Below, piece by piece: positions 6,504 to 7,078 of a stretch of DNA of 7,078 bases. A model generated the notes under the pieces. It saw only the letters and a program-made list of their open reading frames with translations. It ran no database searches and had not been told where the DNA came from. The stretch lies in the NCBI GenBank assembly GCA_937901865.1, contig CALDID010000081.1, positions 1 to 7,078 on the forward strand, in the 5' to 3' direction. Each line of letters begins with the position of its first letter. The stretch's first letter is position 1. This DNA comes from an uncultured Treponema sp. GTDB taxonomy: Bacteria; Spirochaetota; Spirochaetia; Treponematales; Treponemataceae. Both the position numbers and the translations under genes were made by a program.

Positions 6504-6644
6504 TTATTGTAAAGTGTTTTTCATAGATTTATCTTGTCGTTTGTTTCCATTTCCGTAAATAAATACACCTGAAAATATCTTAGCAGGATTTTATAGAAAC
6601 GTCCACAAAAATGAAAAAAAATGTGAAAAGACGCGGATAAACTA

Positions 6645-6673
6645 TTGATTATTTTTTAAGTGTTGTATATAGT
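6645..6673 (+). promoter_or_regulatory. Plus-strand promoter of the small RNA candidate
   Basis: TTGATT (6645-6650) as -35 and TATAGT (6668-6673) as -10, separated by exactly 17 bases, agree with a sigma-70-type promoter at 4 of 6 and 5 of 6 positions. Transcription would begin near 6680. No plus-strand gene follows; an intrinsic terminator does. Confidence 0.55.
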
Positions 6674-6679
6674 ATCTAT

Positions 6680-6763
6680 CGGTGCGTCATTTTGTCATAG
6701 GCGGCCTCCTTTTTATAGTTTTCAAGCCAGCTTCTAGCCGTGTAGAAGTTGGCTTGTTTTTTT
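6680..6763 (+). ncRNA. Candidate small regulatory RNA, about 84 nt
   Basis: A good promoter upstream and a strong terminator at 6723-6763 bracket a short transcript with no reading frame. The 5' half (6680-6722) shows little stable structure and carries CCUCCUUU at 6705-6712, the same as the anti-Shine-Dalgarno tail of bacterial 16S rRNA. Known C-rich regulatory RNAs such as RsaE/RoxS use unpaired C/U motifs to mask ribosome binding sites, so a similar mode is a reasonable inference here. The 3' half is the 14-bp terminator hairpin. It lies divergent from the M32 gene. I do not recognise a known RNA family. The exact 5' end is estimated from the -10 element. Confidence 0.5.
6723..6763 (+). 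terminator. Strong plus-strand Rho-independent terminator
   Basis: CAAGCCAGCTTCTA (6723-6736) pairs with TAGAAGTTGGCTTG (6743-6756) over 14 bp with a single G-U pair and a 6-base loop. Seven T residues follow (6757-6763). On the minus strand no T-tract follows the stem, so the terminator acts on plus-strand transcripts only. There is no plus-strand protein gene upstream. Confidence 0.88.
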
Positions 6764-6821
6764 GCTTTTCGATAAAAGTCTTTTCTCTATTTCTCTGTAA
6801 ATCTTCTCATTTGTGAATTCA

Positions 6822-6912
6822 CTCTTTAGCGTACAGTATAGAGCGAGTAATAGCTACGCTAAAGACCCTAACATCGCTACACTAAAGAGCAACCAATGCG
6901 TACACTAAAGAG
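6822..6912 (+). repeat. 23-bp-period direct-repeat array (iteron-like)
   Basis: The motif TACRCTAAAGAG recurs at exact 23-base steps: 6832 (degenerate, TACAGTATAGAG, 10 of 12), 6855 (TACGCTAAAGAC), 6878 and 6901 (both TACACTAAAGAG). About 11 bases of unrelated sequence separate the copies. An inverted copy, CTCTTTAGCGTAC, at 6822-6834 overlaps the first unit and forms an imperfect 22-bp palindrome centred on GTAC. The period is not a multiple of three, so this is not a coding repeat. Conserved cores with variable spacers at about two helical turns resemble protein-binding iterons more than a simple tandem duplication. The last copy runs directly into the left end of repeat copy 3. Confidence 0.75.
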
Positions 6913-7066
6913 ACCTGTTACAAAAGGTATGCTGTCATTATCTCACCTGACCCGATAGTCTTTTTATTCAATGCAGGAGGTAGCAAGGGGCTTAAGCCCC
7001 TTGTTTCAAAGACATCGGAAAAGGATTGCCGTATCAAGTACGACAATGACATTCCGAACAGGTCTA
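6911..7066. repeat. Modular palindromic repeat, copy 3 (156 bp, inverted)
   Basis: The ends are AGACCTGTT at the left and CCGAACAGGTCTA at the right. Module B is now near the right end (7025-7047, ATTGCCGTA/TACGACAAT with one mismatch) and a decayed module E near the left (about 6932-6957, TGTCATTATC then GACCCGATAG), so this copy is in reverse orientation to copies 1 and 2. Instead of module C, the slot between B and E carries an unrelated stretch with a perfect palindrome (6984-7003). The minus strand at the outer right edge reads TGCTATAATAGACC, an extended -10 sequence pointing into the element. The window ends 12 bases further on. Confidence 0.75.
6984..7003. repeat. Perfect 20-bp palindrome inside repeat copy 3
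   Basis: CAAGGGGCTT is followed directly by its own reverse complement, AAGCCCCTTG, with no spacer. It occupies the variable slot between modules B and E of copy 3, as the unrelated GAGGC-TGT-GCCTC hairpin does in copy 1. As RNA it could form a stem closed by a small loop, on either strand. Only short T runs follow it, so I do not call a terminator. Confidence 0.8.
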
Positions 7067-7078
7067 TTATAGCACACA

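Noticed and set aside
6567..6618. Minus-strand promoter for the M32 gene around TATAAA (6590-6595)
   Set aside because: The -10-like sequence lacks a -35 match at 16-18 bases (TTTTTC at 17), and similar hexamers are expected by chance in this AT-rich stretch.
6611..6640. Plus-strand 9-codon ORF starting ATGAAAAAAAAT
   Set aside because: No ribosome binding site at a usable distance, it lies upstream of the predicted promoter, and it is too short and A-rich to support.
6687..6698. Minus-strand ATG-ACA-AAA-TGA with an ideal AAAGGAGG site six bases upstream, resembling a minimal leader peptide
   Set aside because: Three codons only, no downstream gene until 6365, and no convincing minus-strand promoter. 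The purine run is more simply the complement of the CCTCCTTT core of the plus-strand RNA candidate.
6822..6912. CRISPR array
   Set aside because: Units repeat at 23 bases with a core of about 12 bases, too short for repeat plus spacer; one unit is inverted and no cas gene is present.

Overview
The window is moderately AT-rich bacterial chromosome with five protein-coding genes, all on the minus strand, and an accessory-looking stretch of non-coding DNA at its right end. The content suggests a host-associated anaerobe. My best guess is a gut or rumen Treponema (Spirochaetota), with a Clostridia-type Firmicute as the alternative. The basis is an AICAR transformylase lacking the usual cyclohydrolase domain, a DUF2974 (Mbeg1-like) hydrolase, a Cache-HAMP-GGDEF protein and dispersed palindromic repeats. 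No rRNA or other taxonomic marker is present, so this is a guess.

Layout, left to right: (1) a 112-residue protein of unknown function (54-392). Its start is fixed by a Shine-Dalgarno site, and two DnaA-box-like sequences lie upstream. (2) A strong intrinsic terminator (541-578) ends a minus-strand block of three genes read from right to left: a membrane diguanylate cyclase (4538-2973), a DUF2974 serine hydrolase (2942-1830) and a stand-alone AICAR formyltransferase, purH (1769-597). The first two are 30 bases apart with no terminator between them, so they are probably cotranscribed. purH follows after 60 bases, has no recognisable Shine-Dalgarno site, and has a hairpin over its start. (3) The 315-base gap 4539-4853 holds repeat copy 1, a possible -10 region for the cyclase gene, and the terminator of the next gene. 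(4) An M32-family metallocarboxypeptidase (6365-4854) stands alone between its own Shine-Dalgarno site and terminator.

(5) The last 713 bases (6366-7078) have no convincing protein gene but are rich in structure. They contain repeat copy 2 in the leader of the M32 gene and then about 140 bases in which I see only a weak -10-like sequence. Next comes a plus-strand promoter followed within about 100 bases by a strong terminator, predicting a small RNA of roughly 84 nt with an anti-Shine-Dalgarno core. After that come a 23-bp-period direct-repeat array and repeat copy 3 in the opposite orientation.

The protein genes look like ordinary housekeeping and signalling functions: purine synthesis, peptide trimming, c-di-GMP signalling and a lipase-like hydrolase. 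I see no functional system linking them. The unusual biology is in the non-coding DNA: the modular palindromic repeat family with a variable central slot, the small-RNA candidate divergent from the peptidase gene, and the 23-bp array that runs into a repeat end. No mobile-element transposase, tRNA, rRNA or CRISPR array was found.
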